Source of the DNA: Limnohabitans sp. 2KL-51
GTDB lineage: Bacteria > Pseudomonadota > Gammaproteobacteria > Burkholderiales > Burkholderiaceae_C
Assembly (NCBI RefSeq): GCF_003063645.1
Contig: NZ_NESJ01000017.1
Location: 37,181-98,097, forward strand
Reading direction: 5' to 3'
Length of the DNA: 60,917 nucleotides
Of this stretch, positions 35,430-45,600 are shown in pieces. Every line of letters begins with the position of its first letter. Within the stretch, counting starts at the first letter, position 1. The notes under the pieces were generated by a model that saw nothing but the letters and a program-made list of their open reading frames with translations, ran no database searches and had not been told where the DNA came from. A program made the translations under genes and the position numbers.

Positions 35430-37145
35430 CTAATTGTTCACGAAATCTTCACCAATCCACTGCGCCGCTTTCTCGGCAATCATGAGTATTGGGCTGTTGG
35501 TGTTGCCACTGGTGATGGTGGGCATCACGCCTGCATCCACCACACGCAAACCCGCAATGCCGCGCACTTGCAGGCGCCCATTGACCACGGCCATCGGGTC
35601 GTCATCGCGCCCCATGCGGGTGGTGCCCACCGGGTGGAAGATGGTGCTGGCAATGTCACCGGCCAGTTTGGCCAGTTCTTCATCGGTTTGGTACTGCACG
35701 CCGGGCTTGAACTCTTCAGGCGCAAAAGGCTTCATCGCGTCTTGCGCCATGATGCGGCGCGTTACGCGCAGGCTGTCTGCGGCCACCTTGCGGTCTTCGG
35801 CAGTGGCCAGATAATTGGGCGCAATAGCCGGTGCGTCCTCAAAATGCGGACTCTTGATGTGCACCGTGCCCCGACTGGTCGGGTTCAGGTTGCACACACT
35901 GGCCGTGATGGCCGGAAAACTGTGTAGCGGCTCGCCAAACGCCTCCAGACTCAAGGGCTGCACGTGGTATTGCAAATTGGCGTGCGGCTGCAACGGATCG
36001 CTCTTGGTGAAAGCACCTAACTGGCTGGGTGCCATGCTCATGGGGCCGGTGCGTTTGAAGGCGTATTCCAGGCCGATCATCGCCTTGCCCCACAGGCTGT
36101 TGGCCAGGGTGTTCAAGGTTTTGGCGTTGTTGACCTTGTAGACCGAGCGGATCTGCAAATGGTCTTGCAGGTTGGCGCCTACACCGGGAAGCTCATGTTG
36201 AACTTCAACGCCCACACCTTGCAGTAAAGCCGCAGGTCCGATACCCGATAGCTGCAAAATTTGCGCAGACCCGATGCTGCCCGCACTCAAAATCACCTCT
36301 TGCATGGCCTTGACCTCGACCATCTCCAACCCCGTCCAGACCCGAGCGCCCGTGCAGCGCTTTTTGCCGTTGGGCTGAGTTTCGATCAGCAGTTGGCTCA
36401 CCTGGGCTTTGTTCCACAATTCAAAGTTGGGGCGTGAATAGCAGGTGGGGCGCAAAAAGGCCTTGGCCGTGTTCCAGCGCCAGCCGCTGCGTTGGTTTAC
36501 ATCAAAGTAAGCCACGCCTTCGTTGTCGCCTCGGTTGAAGTCGTCGGTGGCGGGAATGCCCGCTTGCTGTGCGGCTTGCGAAAACGCGTCCAACACGTCC
36601 CAGCGCAGACGTTGCTTTTCAATGCGCCATTCGCCACCCGTGTTTCGTCCACGCAAGGTGTGCAAATAACCGCCTTTGGGCAAATCGGTGGGGGCGAGCA
36701 GTTCAGACTTGGCCCCTTTGGCCCCGTGAAATTCGTTGGCGCCGTTGTAGTGGTCTTCGTGCAGCTTGAAGTAGGGCAGTGCCTGATCCCAGCGCCACGC
36801 GTCGTTGCCGGTGATCTGCGCCCACTGGTCGTAGTCGCGTGATTGGCCCCGCATGTAAATCATGCCGTTGATGCTGGAGCAACCGCCCAATACCTTGCCG
36901 CGTGGGTAACGCAGGCTGCGTCCGTTCAGGCCCTCGGTGGCTTCGGTTTGGTACAGCCAATCCGTGCGCGGGTTGCCAATGCAGTACAGGTAGCCCACCG
37001 GGATATGGATCCAGTGGTAATCGTCTTTTTTGCCGGCTTCGATCAACAGCACGCGCTTGCTGGCATCGGCACTCAGGCGATTGGCCAGCAGGCATCCTGC
37101 GGTTCCGCCGCCAACGATGATGTAGTCAAAGGTGTTGTCGTTCAT
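35430..37145 (-). CDS. GMC-family FAD oxidoreductase (choline/alcohol dehydrogenase-like)
   Basis: Flavin-dependent alcohol oxidoreductase of 571 residues. FAD motif DYIIVGGGTAGCLLANRLS at the N-terminus, GMC signatures RGKVLGGCSSINGMIYMRGQ and SAGSIGSAQILQLSGIGP, and C-terminal HPVGTTRMGRDDDPMAVVNGRL with the active-site pair His..Asn in SGNTNSPILMIAE. Length fits choline dehydrogenase-like members, but the exact alcohol is unknown and no betaine genes adjoin. ATG 37145 gives the FAD motif at the usual position; in-frame codons upstream are not family-like. The orphan DUF4212 gene follows. Confidence 0.9.
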   Translation of the reverse strand: MNDNTFDYIIVGGGTAGCLLANRLSADASKRVLLIEAGKKDDYHWIHIPVGYLYCIGNPRTDWLYQTEATEGLNGRSLRYPRGKVLGGCSSINGMIYMRGQSRDYDQWAQITGNDAWRWDQALPYFKLHEDHYNGANEFHGAKGAKSELLAPTDLPKGGYLHTLRGRNTGGEWRIEKQRLRWDVLDAFSQAAQQAGIPATDDFNRGDNEGVAYFDVNQRSGWRWNTAKAFLRPTCYSRPNFELWNKAQVSQLLIETQPNGKKRCTGARVWTGLEMVEVKAMQEVILSAGSIGSAQILQLSGIGPAALLQGVGVEVQHELPGVGANLQDHLQIRSVYKVNNAKTLNTLANSLWGKAMIGLEYAFKRTGPMSMAPSQLGAFTKSDPLQPHANLQYHVQPLSLEAFGEPLHSFPAITASVCNLNPTSRGTVHIKSPHFEDAPAIAPNYLATAEDRKVAADSLRVTRRIMAQDAMKPFAPEEFKPGVQYQTDEELAKLAGDIASTIFHPVGTTRMGRDDDPMAVVNGRLQVRGIAGLRVVDAGVMPTITSGNTNSPILMIAEKAAQWIGEDFVNN

Positions 37146-37496
37146 GATTTTGTTCGTGGGGTCTGCGGATATCTTGAGCGAGGTTCGCTGTGCGTCTGAC
37201 TGTAATGGATGAGGTGAAGGGTTAGAGCCAGGGGTGACGATCCGAATGAACGGTTCAATTTTGAGGCCGCAACAGGGATTGGCGTCCAAATTGGGTGTCG
37301 ACGCTCAAGTTGTCGCAGCAAACAGCATTAAGTAATTACCCTTGGAAAGGGCTTTTTCCTGCAATGTGGAAAAAATACCAAGGGTAAACACCCGGTATGT
37401 AAGCCCATGTTGGTTGCCCGTCAGACAGGGGCAAGTGCCGGCATTAAGAATCGGCGCACGTTCTCGTGTTGAGGACTCTTTTTTGGAGACAGCTTC
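37146..37496. promoter_or_regulatory. Divergent control region with long-spaced inverted repeat
   Basis: This 351-bp gap separates the GMC gene from the MFS gene. It holds a perfect 10-bp inverted pair TTACCCTTGG (37336-37345) and CCAAGGGTAA (37378-37387), centres 42 bp apart, about four helical turns, which suits a looping or cooperative regulator. A GGAGA ribosome-binding site (37483-37487) precedes the MFS start. No gene is seen in the gap. Confidence 0.6.
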
Positions 37497-39257
37497 ATGG
37501 CTACAACAGCAGCTCGCCCGATGACAGCGGAAGAGAAGAAGGTGATTTTTGCCTCTTCTCTGGGCACCGTTTTTGAATGGTATGACTTTTACTTGTACGG
37601 CTCATTGGCAGCGATCATTGCCAAGCAATTCTTCAGTGGCTTGGACGAAGGCTCTGCTTTCATCTTCGCGCTGTTGGCGTTTGCTGCCGGTTTCATCGTG
37701 CGTCCTTTCGGTGCGATCTTCTTCGGCCGTTTGGGCGACATGATTGGCCGCAAGTACACCTTCTTGGTCACGATCCTGATCATGGGTGCATCGACCTTCA
37801 TCGTGGGCATCTTGCCCAACTACGCCAGCATTGGCGTGGCCGCTCCTGTCATCCTGATCTGCCTGCGCTTGCTGCAAGGCTTGGCTTTGGGTGGTGAGTA
37901 CGGTGGTGCCGCCACTTATGTGGCCGAGCATGCTCCTCAAGACAAGCGCGGTGCTTACACCGCGTGGATCCAGACCACGGCAACTTTGGGCTTGTTCCTG
38001 TCGTTGATGGTGATTTTGGGCACACGAACCATCATCGGCGAAGAAGCTTTTGCTGACTGGGGCTGGCGCGTTCCTTTCCTGGTCTCGATCATCATGTTGA
38101 TCATCTCGGTCTACATTCGTTTGAGCATGAACGAATCGCCTGCTTTCGTGAAAATGAAAGCCGAAGGCAAGACCTCCAAAGCGCCTCTGTCCGAAGCCTT
38201 CGGCCAGTGGAAAAACCTGAAGATCGTGATCTTGGCCCTGATCGGGTTGACCGCGGGTCAAGCGGTGGTTTGGTACTCCGGTCAGTTCTACGCGTTGTTC
38301 TTTTTGACACAAGCGTTGAAAGTGGACGGCGCCACCGCCAACATCATGGTCGCGATCTCCTTGATCATCGGCACACCTTTCTTCATCGTGTTCGGTGCCC
38401 TGTCTGACAAGATTGGCCGCAAGCCCATCATCTTGGCTGGTTGCTTGTTGGCCGCCTTGACTTACTTCCCTGTGTTCAAGGCATTGACCAAGGCTGCTAA
38501 CCCAGACTTGTACGCTGCCCAAGCCGCATCGCAAGTGGTGGTGATTGCTGATCCAGCCGAGTGCTCGTTCCAGTTCAACCCCACAGGCACTGTGAAGTTC
38601 ACATCGTCTTGCGACATTGCCAAGCAACGCCTGGCTGGCGCTTCGGTGAGCTATGTCAATGAAGTGGCACCTGCCGGTACACCCGCCATCATCAAAGTGG
38701 GTGAGACCGTGGTGAACGTCAAGTACTCTGCTGCAGACATCGCTGCTGCCAAGGCCAAGGCTGAGGAAAAGCTGGTTGCCCTGAACGCTGCTGAACCCAA
38801 AGATGCCAAGGCCATCGAAGCAGCCACCAAGTCCGTCAAAGACCTGGGCACCGAGAAGACTGCCGGTGCCACCTTGCTGGCCTCCAACTTGGGTGCCGCA
38901 TTGAAGGCTGCCAACTACCCAGTCAAAGCTGACATGGCCAAGTTCGACAAAGTGACCGTCATCGCCATCCTCTCCTACTTGGTGTTGTTGGTGACCATGG
39001 TGTACGGTCCTATCGCTGCCATGCTGGTCGAGATGTTCCCCACCCGCATTCGTTACACATCGATGTCCTTGCCCTACCACATTGGTAATGGCTGGTTCGG
39101 TGGTCTGTTGCCCACCACCGCTTTCGCGATCGTGGCCCAGACCGGTAACATGTACAACGGCTTGTGGTACCCCATCATCATCGCTGGTGCAACCGTCGTG
39201 ATCGGTGGTTTGTTCATCAAAGAAACCAAAGACGTCGACATCTACGCTGACGACTGA
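37497..39257 (+). CDS. MFS metabolite:proton symporter with large extramembrane insertion
   Basis: Inner-membrane carrier of 586 residues in the metabolite:H+ symporter branch (ShiA/ProP-like). Helix 1 is SLGTVFEWYDFYLYGSLAA, the loop 2-3 motif is GRLGDMIGRKYTF, and ALGGEYGGAATYVAEHAP and GALSDKIGRKPII follow. Between late helices, residues about 328-481 form an insertion with two cysteines (PAECSFQF..TSSCDI) and an Ala/Lys-rich helix. Codon choice is unusually uniform (ttg/ctg Leu, ggc/ggt Gly), suggesting strong expression. Substrate unknown, perhaps a carboxylate or betaine. Confidence 0.88.
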   Translation: MATTAARPMTAEEKKVIFASSLGTVFEWYDFYLYGSLAAIIAKQFFSGLDEGSAFIFALLAFAAGFIVRPFGAIFFGRLGDMIGRKYTFLVTILIMGASTFIVGILPNYASIGVAAPVILICLRLLQGLALGGEYGGAATYVAEHAPQDKRGAYTAWIQTTATLGLFLSLMVILGTRTIIGEEAFADWGWRVPFLVSIIMLIISVYIRLSMNESPAFVKMKAEGKTSKAPLSEAFGQWKNLKIVILALIGLTAGQAVVWYSGQFYALFFLTQALKVDGATANIMVAISLIIGTPFFIVFGALSDKIGRKPIILAGCLLAALTYFPVFKALTKAANPDLYAAQAASQVVVIADPAECSFQFNPTGTVKFTSSCDIAKQRLAGASVSYVNEVAPAGTPAIIKVGETVVNVKYSAADIAAAKAKAEEKLVALNAAEPKDAKAIEAATKSVKDLGTEKTAGATLLASNLGAALKAANYPVKADMAKFDKVTVIAILSYLVLLVTMVYGPIAAMLVEMFPTRIRYTSMSLPYHIGNGWFGGLLPTTAFAIVAQTGNMYNGLWYPIIIAGATVVIGGLFIKETKDVDIYADD

Positions 39258-39307
39258 TCTTTCTTGTCAGCATCCCGGGGTGACTCGGGTGCTCAATTTT
39301 GGGCCTT

Positions 39308-39321
39308 CCCTCTGTGGAGGG
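39308..39321 (+). terminator. Weak hairpin after the MFS gene
   Basis: Stem CCCTC / GAGGG with a TGTG loop, followed by CCTTCTTAGTTTT. Short stem and interrupted T-run, so partial termination at most before the small membrane protein gene. Confidence 0.35.
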
Positions 39322-39342
39322 CCTTCTTAGTTTTGGAGATGA

Positions 39343-39543
39343 ATGATGTGGAAAATTGTTGTGGGTTTCGTGATTTTTGCTGGTTTGGCTTTGTATGTGA
39401 TCAGCAAAGGCGGCGACAGCCTGGACATGAGCGGTGAAAAGCACGGCGCAGACGCCGTGCATGTGGAGCCCGCCAAAGCAGACGCGTCTGCACCTGCGGC
39501 ACCTGCTGCTGCACCGGCCTCTGACGCCAGCGCTGCCAAGTAA
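39343..39543 (+). CDS. Small membrane-anchored Ala/Pro-rich protein, unknown
   Basis: I do not recognise this 66-residue protein. It has one N-terminal hydrophobic helix (residues 3-20, WKIVVGFVIFAGLALYVI) and an alanine/proline/aspartate-rich tail. GGAG lies 6 bp before the ATG, and the gene lies between the highly expressed-looking MFS gene and a strong terminator, so it is probably translated as an accessory to the carrier. That link is inference. Confidence 0.65.
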   Translation: MMWKIVVGFVIFAGLALYVISKGGDSLDMSGEKHGADAVHVEPAKADASAPAAPAAAPASDASAAK

Positions 39544-39584
39544 TTGGCCGCTGAGTGCTTGACCCCGGTCAAGTGCCTCAAACC

Positions 39585-39614
39585 AAAGCCACGCCTGTGC
39601 GTGGCTTTTCTTTT
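39585..39614 (+). terminator. Rho-independent terminator
   Basis: Perfect 10-bp stem AAAGCCACGC / GCGTGGCTTT with CTGT loop, followed by TTTCTTTT. Ends the MFS/small-protein unit before uvrA. Confidence 0.93.
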
Positions 39615-39678
39615 GTCCGCGCGTGTTGTCATGTTCTGAGCCCTAGAATGTTTGGCCTCCACCCCAAAAAGCCCGTCC

Positions 39679-42600
39679 ATGTCCCAAGGTCTCATCCGCA
39701 TCCGTGGTGCCCGTCAGCACAACCTCAAAAACATCGACTTGGACATCCGTACGGGTGAGTTGACCGTGGTCACCGGCCCCAGCGGCTCGGGCAAATCGAG
39801 TTTGGTGTTTGACACGCTGTACGCCGAAGGCCAGCGCCGCTATGTAGAGACCTTCAGCGCCTATGCCCGCCAGTTTCTGGACCGCATGGACAAACCGGCG
39901 GTGGACAAGGTTGAAGGCGTGCCTCCGGCGATTGCGATCGACCAGACCAACCCGGTGCGCAGTTCGCGCTCCACCGTGGGCACCATGACCGAGCTGAACG
40001 ACCACCTGAAGTTGTTGTTCGCCCGATTGGGCCAGTTGTTTGACAAAGACACCGCGCAAAGCGTGCGCACCGACAACCCCGACACGGTGTATGCCGAACT
40101 GGCGCAGCGTGCCGCACAAGCGGGCGACCCGCGCCTGTACCTGACCTTTCCGGTCGAGCTACCCGCCAACACCAGCGCCGAGCAGGTTGAGCAGTGGCTC
40201 TCGGCCAGCGGATTCACCAAAGTGCAGGCCGAACGCGAAGTGGCAACCCCCACCGGCCCGCGCAAAGTGCTGGACGTGATCGCCGACCGCTTTCGCATCG
40301 GCACCGCCGAAAAAGCCCGTGTGGTCGAAGCCATCGAAGTGGCCCTCAAACGCGGCGGTCGCCTGAATGTGTATGTGGAGAAATTGGGGTCAGATCCCAA
40401 TTTCTCCGCTGCTTCCTCCTCTGAGACCGCCTTTGACATCTGGCGCTTTTCGACAGGCTTGCATTGCCCCGACAGCGACCAGCGCTACACCGATCCGATC
40501 CCGTCGATGTTCTCGTTCAACTCGGCGGTGGGGGCGTGCGAGACCTGTAGGGGTTTTGGCCGCGTGATCGGCGTGGACTATGGCCTGGTCATTCCCAACC
40601 CCAAGCTCACATTGCGGGCCGGGGCCATCAAGACGCTGCAAACGCCCGCCTGGCAAGAAAACCAGGACGACCTGATGCGCCACGCTGAGGCCGCAGGCAT
40701 TCCGCGCGACACGGCGTGGGACAAGTTGACGAAAGCCCAGCAAGACTGGGTGATCAACGGTTCGCCCGAGTGGAAGGGCCGCTGGAACCACCAGTGGTAT
40801 GGCGTGAAGCGCTTTTTTGAGTACCTGGAGAGCAAGGCCTACAAGATGCACATTCGGGTGCTCTTGTCCAAGTACCGCAGTTACACCGAGTGCCCCAGTT
40901 GCCAAGGGGCGCGTTTGAAGACCGAGAGTTTGCTCTGGCGCATTGGCAGCCACTCCGATGCCGATGGGGTTTTGCCGGTGGCACAGCGTTTCATGCCTGC
41001 CGGTGTGAAGTGGACGCGGGCGCAGTTGGAGGCGCTGCCGGGCTTGAGTCTGCACGACATGATGATCATGCCGCTCGATCGTTTGCGTTTGTTTTTTGAC
41101 CGGGTGTCTGCTTCTGGGCATGCGTCTTTAGGAGCTGGGGAGGCTCCGGCCGGGGATGGGCTGGGCTCCTCATACGGCGGGGGTACACCAAAATCGTCGC
41201 CCAGCCCATCCCCGGCCGAAGCCGTGGGGGCCAGCGCAAAAGCGCAAGAGCAGATAGCGACAGCGACAGAGAGGGCACTCAACGCTCGATCAACCACAAG
41301 GTCTGCGTCAGAGCGGGGGGCGGGAGACGATTTTGGCGTACCCCCGCCGTATGAGGAGCCCGCCCCCCGCTCTGATGCAGACCGAACCTCAGCAGAAACC
41401 ACCGAAGCAAAACGCTCTAACGCAGACCGAACCGCCGAAGAAACAACGAAGGCAAACAACCAAGGCCCGAGTGCCGAACAAAAAGCCCTGCAACTCTTGC
41501 TGGAAGAAATCACCACCCGCCTCAAATACCTGTGCGACGTGGGCATTGGCTACCTCACCCTCGACCGCCAAAGTCGCACGCTCAGCGGCGGTGAAGTGCA
41601 AAGGATCAACCTCACAACCGCCTTGGGCACCAGCCTGGTCAACACCCTGTTTGTGCTCGACGAGCCCAGCATTGGCTTGCACCCACGCGACATGCATCGC
41701 ATCACCTTGGCCATGCACCGCCTGCGTGACGCGGGCAACACCCTGGTCGTGGTGGAGCACGACCCGGCCGTGATGATGGCGGCCGACCGCATGATCGACA
41801 TGGGCCCCGGCCCCGGTGAGCGCGGCGGGCAAATCGTGTTCGACGGCACCACGGCCGATCTGCGCAACGCCGACACGCTGACGGGCGCTTATTTGGGAGG
41901 CCGCAAACAAGTGGGCCTGGGCTTCAAGCGCATGGTGAGCGACAGCACGCCGCGCTTGATTCTGGAAGGTGCTCGCGAGCACAACCTGCAAAACATCAGC
42001 GTGGACTTTCCGCTGCAACGACTGGTCACCGTCACCGGCGTCAGCGGCTCAGGCAAATCGAGTTTGATTCAAGACGTGCTGGCCCCAGCACTCATGCGGC
42101 ACTTTGGCAAAGCCACTGAAACGCCTGGCGTACACGATCGATTGTTGGGCGCTGACCACCTGAGCGATGTGGTGTTTGTGGACCAGTCGCCGATTGGCAA
42201 GACGGCCCGTTCTAACCCGGTGAGCTATGTGGGCGCGTGGGATGCGATCCGGGAGATTTTTGCCACTGCGCCACTGTCGCGCCAGCGCGGTTACACCGCC
42301 AGCAAGTTCAGCTTCAACGGTGGCGATGGGCGTTGCCCCACCTGTGGCGGCTCGGGCTTTGAGCACGTTGAGATGCAGTTCTTGAGCGACGTGTATTTGC
42401 GTTGCCCTGATTGCGACGGCAAACGTTATCGGCCTGAGATTTTGGAGGTCACCGTTGAGCGGCAAGCCATCGGCGGTGTGGTGCGCCACCTCAATGTGGC
42501 CGACATTCTGCAGCTCACCGTGAGCGAAGCCGCCGCCTTGTTCGCGCAAGACCGCGACGTGATCCGTGCCCTGCAACCCATCGTGGATGTGGGTCTGGAA

Positions 42601-45600
42601 TACGTGCGCTTGGGCCAGCCTGTGCCCACCTTGTCGGGCGGCGAAGCCCAGCGCCTCAAGCTGGCGGGCTTTCTGGCCGAGGCCGCCAAGAGTGCCTCCA
42701 AGAGCCGCCAGAGTTTGGCGCGCAAGGGCACGCTTTTCATGTTTGACGAGCCGACCACCGGTCTGCACTTTGACGACATCGCCAAGCTCATGCGGGCTTT
42801 GCGCAAGCTGCTCGAAGCTGGGCATTCGCTCATCATCATCGAGCACAACCTGGATGTGATCCGCGCCAGCGATTGGCTGATCGATCTGGGGCCGGAGGGT
42901 GGTTATGCGGGGGGCCTGATCGTGGCCGAGGGCACGCCCGAAGACGTGCGTCAACACGCGACATCACACACGGGGCTGGCGCTGCGCGACTATGCCGAGT
43001 CGATGGGTGAGGTGCATGGTGTGGCTGAGCGTTTGAATGTCTATGGGGGCGAGGCTGCGGTGGCAGAGGGTTCCTCATACGGCGGGGGTACGCCCAAATC
43101 GTCACCCTCTGACACCGCAGCCTCGCTCACCAGCGTTCGGGGTGGGGTTGGTGCAAGTTCAATGGCCCCAGTCGCTCGGCGTGCGCCTGTGTTCAACAAC
43201 AACATCCAGATCGTCAATGCCAAAGAGCACAACCTCAAAAACCTGAGCGTCAACATCCCACGCGGCAAGTTCAACGTGGTCACGGGCGTGAGTGGCTCCG
43301 GCAAATCCACGTTGGCGTTTGACATCCTGTTCAACGAAGGCCAACGCCGCTACCTGGAAAGCCTGAACGCCTATGCCCGAAGCATCGTGCAGCCTGCAGG
43401 CCGCCCCGAGGTGGATGCGGTGTACGGCATCCCGCCCACCGTGGCGATTGAGCAGCGCTTGTCGCGCGGCGGTCGCAAATCTACCGTGGGCACCACCACT
43501 GAGGTCTGGCATTTCTTGCGTTTGCTTTACGTCAAGCTGGGCATCCAGCATTGCGTGCACGACAACACACCGGTGCAGCCACAAACGCCCGACAGCATCG
43601 TCGCCCAGCTGATGACGCAGTTCAAGGGTCAGCACATCGGCCTGCTGGCACCGCTGGTCGTCAACCGCAAGGGCGTGTACACCGAGTTGGCCGACTGGGC
43701 CCGTCCACGTGGGTACACCCATTTGCGCGTCGATGGCGACTTTTTGCCCACACAAGGCTTTCCGCGCATTGACCGGTTCAAAGAACACAATATCGAGCTG
43801 CCCGTGGCCAGCCTAGATGTGTCACCTGCTCATGAATCCGCCTTGCGCCAAGCTTTGACCAAAACACTGGAACACGGCAAAGGCGTGGTGCACGTGCTGA
43901 GCGATTTGGACGGCCTGCGCGAAGCCATGTTCAGCGGCGAGTCCACCGCCCGTATTGGGCAGCACCGTGTGTTCTCCACACTGCGGGCTTGCCCGGCGTG
44001 CGACACCTCGTATGCCGAGCTGGACCCACGTTTGTTTTCGTACAACAGCAAACACGGATGGTGTCCTGATTGCGTGGGCACGGGGGTCAAGCTGAGCAAA
44101 GATGAGCGCCAAGTGTTCGACGACTCGGTGCAAGATGACAAGAACAAGGGCCGCGAGCAAACCTTTGCCGAGCCTGAGATCGAAGACCTGGCCAATGTGG
44201 CGTGCACCCGTTGCGAAGGCACCCGCCTGAACGCCACGGCTCGCGCCGTGCGGCTGGGCGCAGCACCGGGCCAAGGTTGGCGAATCACCGACATCGCCAG
44301 CTTATCGGTCACCGATGTGCGGCACTGGGTTGACAAGCTGCAGCTCACCGGCCGTGACGCCGACATCGCCCGCGACCTGGTGCCCGAAATTAAAAGCCGT
44401 TTGGAGTTTTTGGAAGAGGTGGGCTTGGGTTATCTCACGCTGGATCGGGGTGCGCCCACGTTGTCGGGTGGCGAGGCGCAGCGCATACGCTTGGCCGCGC
44501 AGCTGGGCAGTAACTTGCAAGGCGTTTGCTACGTGCTGGACGAGCCCACCATTGGCCTGCACGCGCGCGACAACCGGATTTTGCTCAACGCTTTGCAAAG
44601 CTTGAGCGACAAGGGCAACACTTTGGTGGTGGTGGAACACGACGAAGACACCATCCGCCGCGCTGACCACATCATTGACATCGGCCCAAGCGCCGGTAAA
44701 CGCGGTGGCCGTTTGGTAGCACAAGGCTCGGTGGCCGACATCACGGCATCTGCCGATTCGCAAACGGGTCGCTATTTGTTGCATGCGATGAAGCATCCGA
44801 TGCAAGTTCGCAGGTCGGTGTCGGTCTCGACACGGGGCAATGGGCCGGACTCCTCATATGGCGGGGGTACGCCAAAATCGTCGCCCAGCCCATCACCCCA
44901 TGTCGAGACATTGGCGTCGCTGCTGAATCAATTGGGGTCAGATCCCAATTCTTTTCAAACCGCCAACGTCGCAGCCGGCGATACCGCGACCGCATCCACC
45001 AAAGTCAAGGGCAAAAAGAAGGCCACCCTGCCAGCGGTGCCGGACGCCACAGAAGTGACCACGACCCAGTGGCTCACCTTGACTGGCGCCAACTTGCACA
45101 ACCTGCGCCAAGTCGATGTGCAGGTCCCGCTCAAACGGTTGGTCGCCGTCACGGGTGTCAGCGGTTCGGGCAAGTCCACGTTGGCCCGCGATGTGTTGCT
45201 GGCCAATGTGCAAGCACTGGTTGGGCAACGCTCCACCTTTGCAGGCCGCACTGCACAAGACGCCGGCCATCGGGTGGCGTTGTCGGCCTGCACGGATGTA
45301 CAAGGTTTTGAGACGATCGACCGCGTGCTGGAAGTGGACCAAACTCCGATTGGTAAAACACCGCGCTCTTGCCCCGCCACTTACATCGGCTTTTGGGACA
45401 CAGTTCGCAAACTGTTTGCCGAAACTTTGGAGGCCAAAGCGCGGGGTTATGCCGCCGGGCGTTTCAGCTTCAACACCGGCGAAGGCCGTTGCCCCGGCTG
45501 CGAAGGCCAGGGCATGCGCACCATCGAGATGAGCTTTTTGCCCGATGTGAAAGTGCCTTGCGAAACCTGCCGAGGCGCGCGCTTCAACCCAGAAACCTTG

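Noticed and set aside
34991..35485. Rightward open frame of 164 codons
   Set aside because: Its second half is antisense to the DUF4212-like gene and the first half has no family features or ribosome-binding site.
37430..37460. Possible sigma-54 promoter (GGGGCAAGTGCCGGCA)
   Set aside because: The GG and GC elements do not have the required spacing on either strand.
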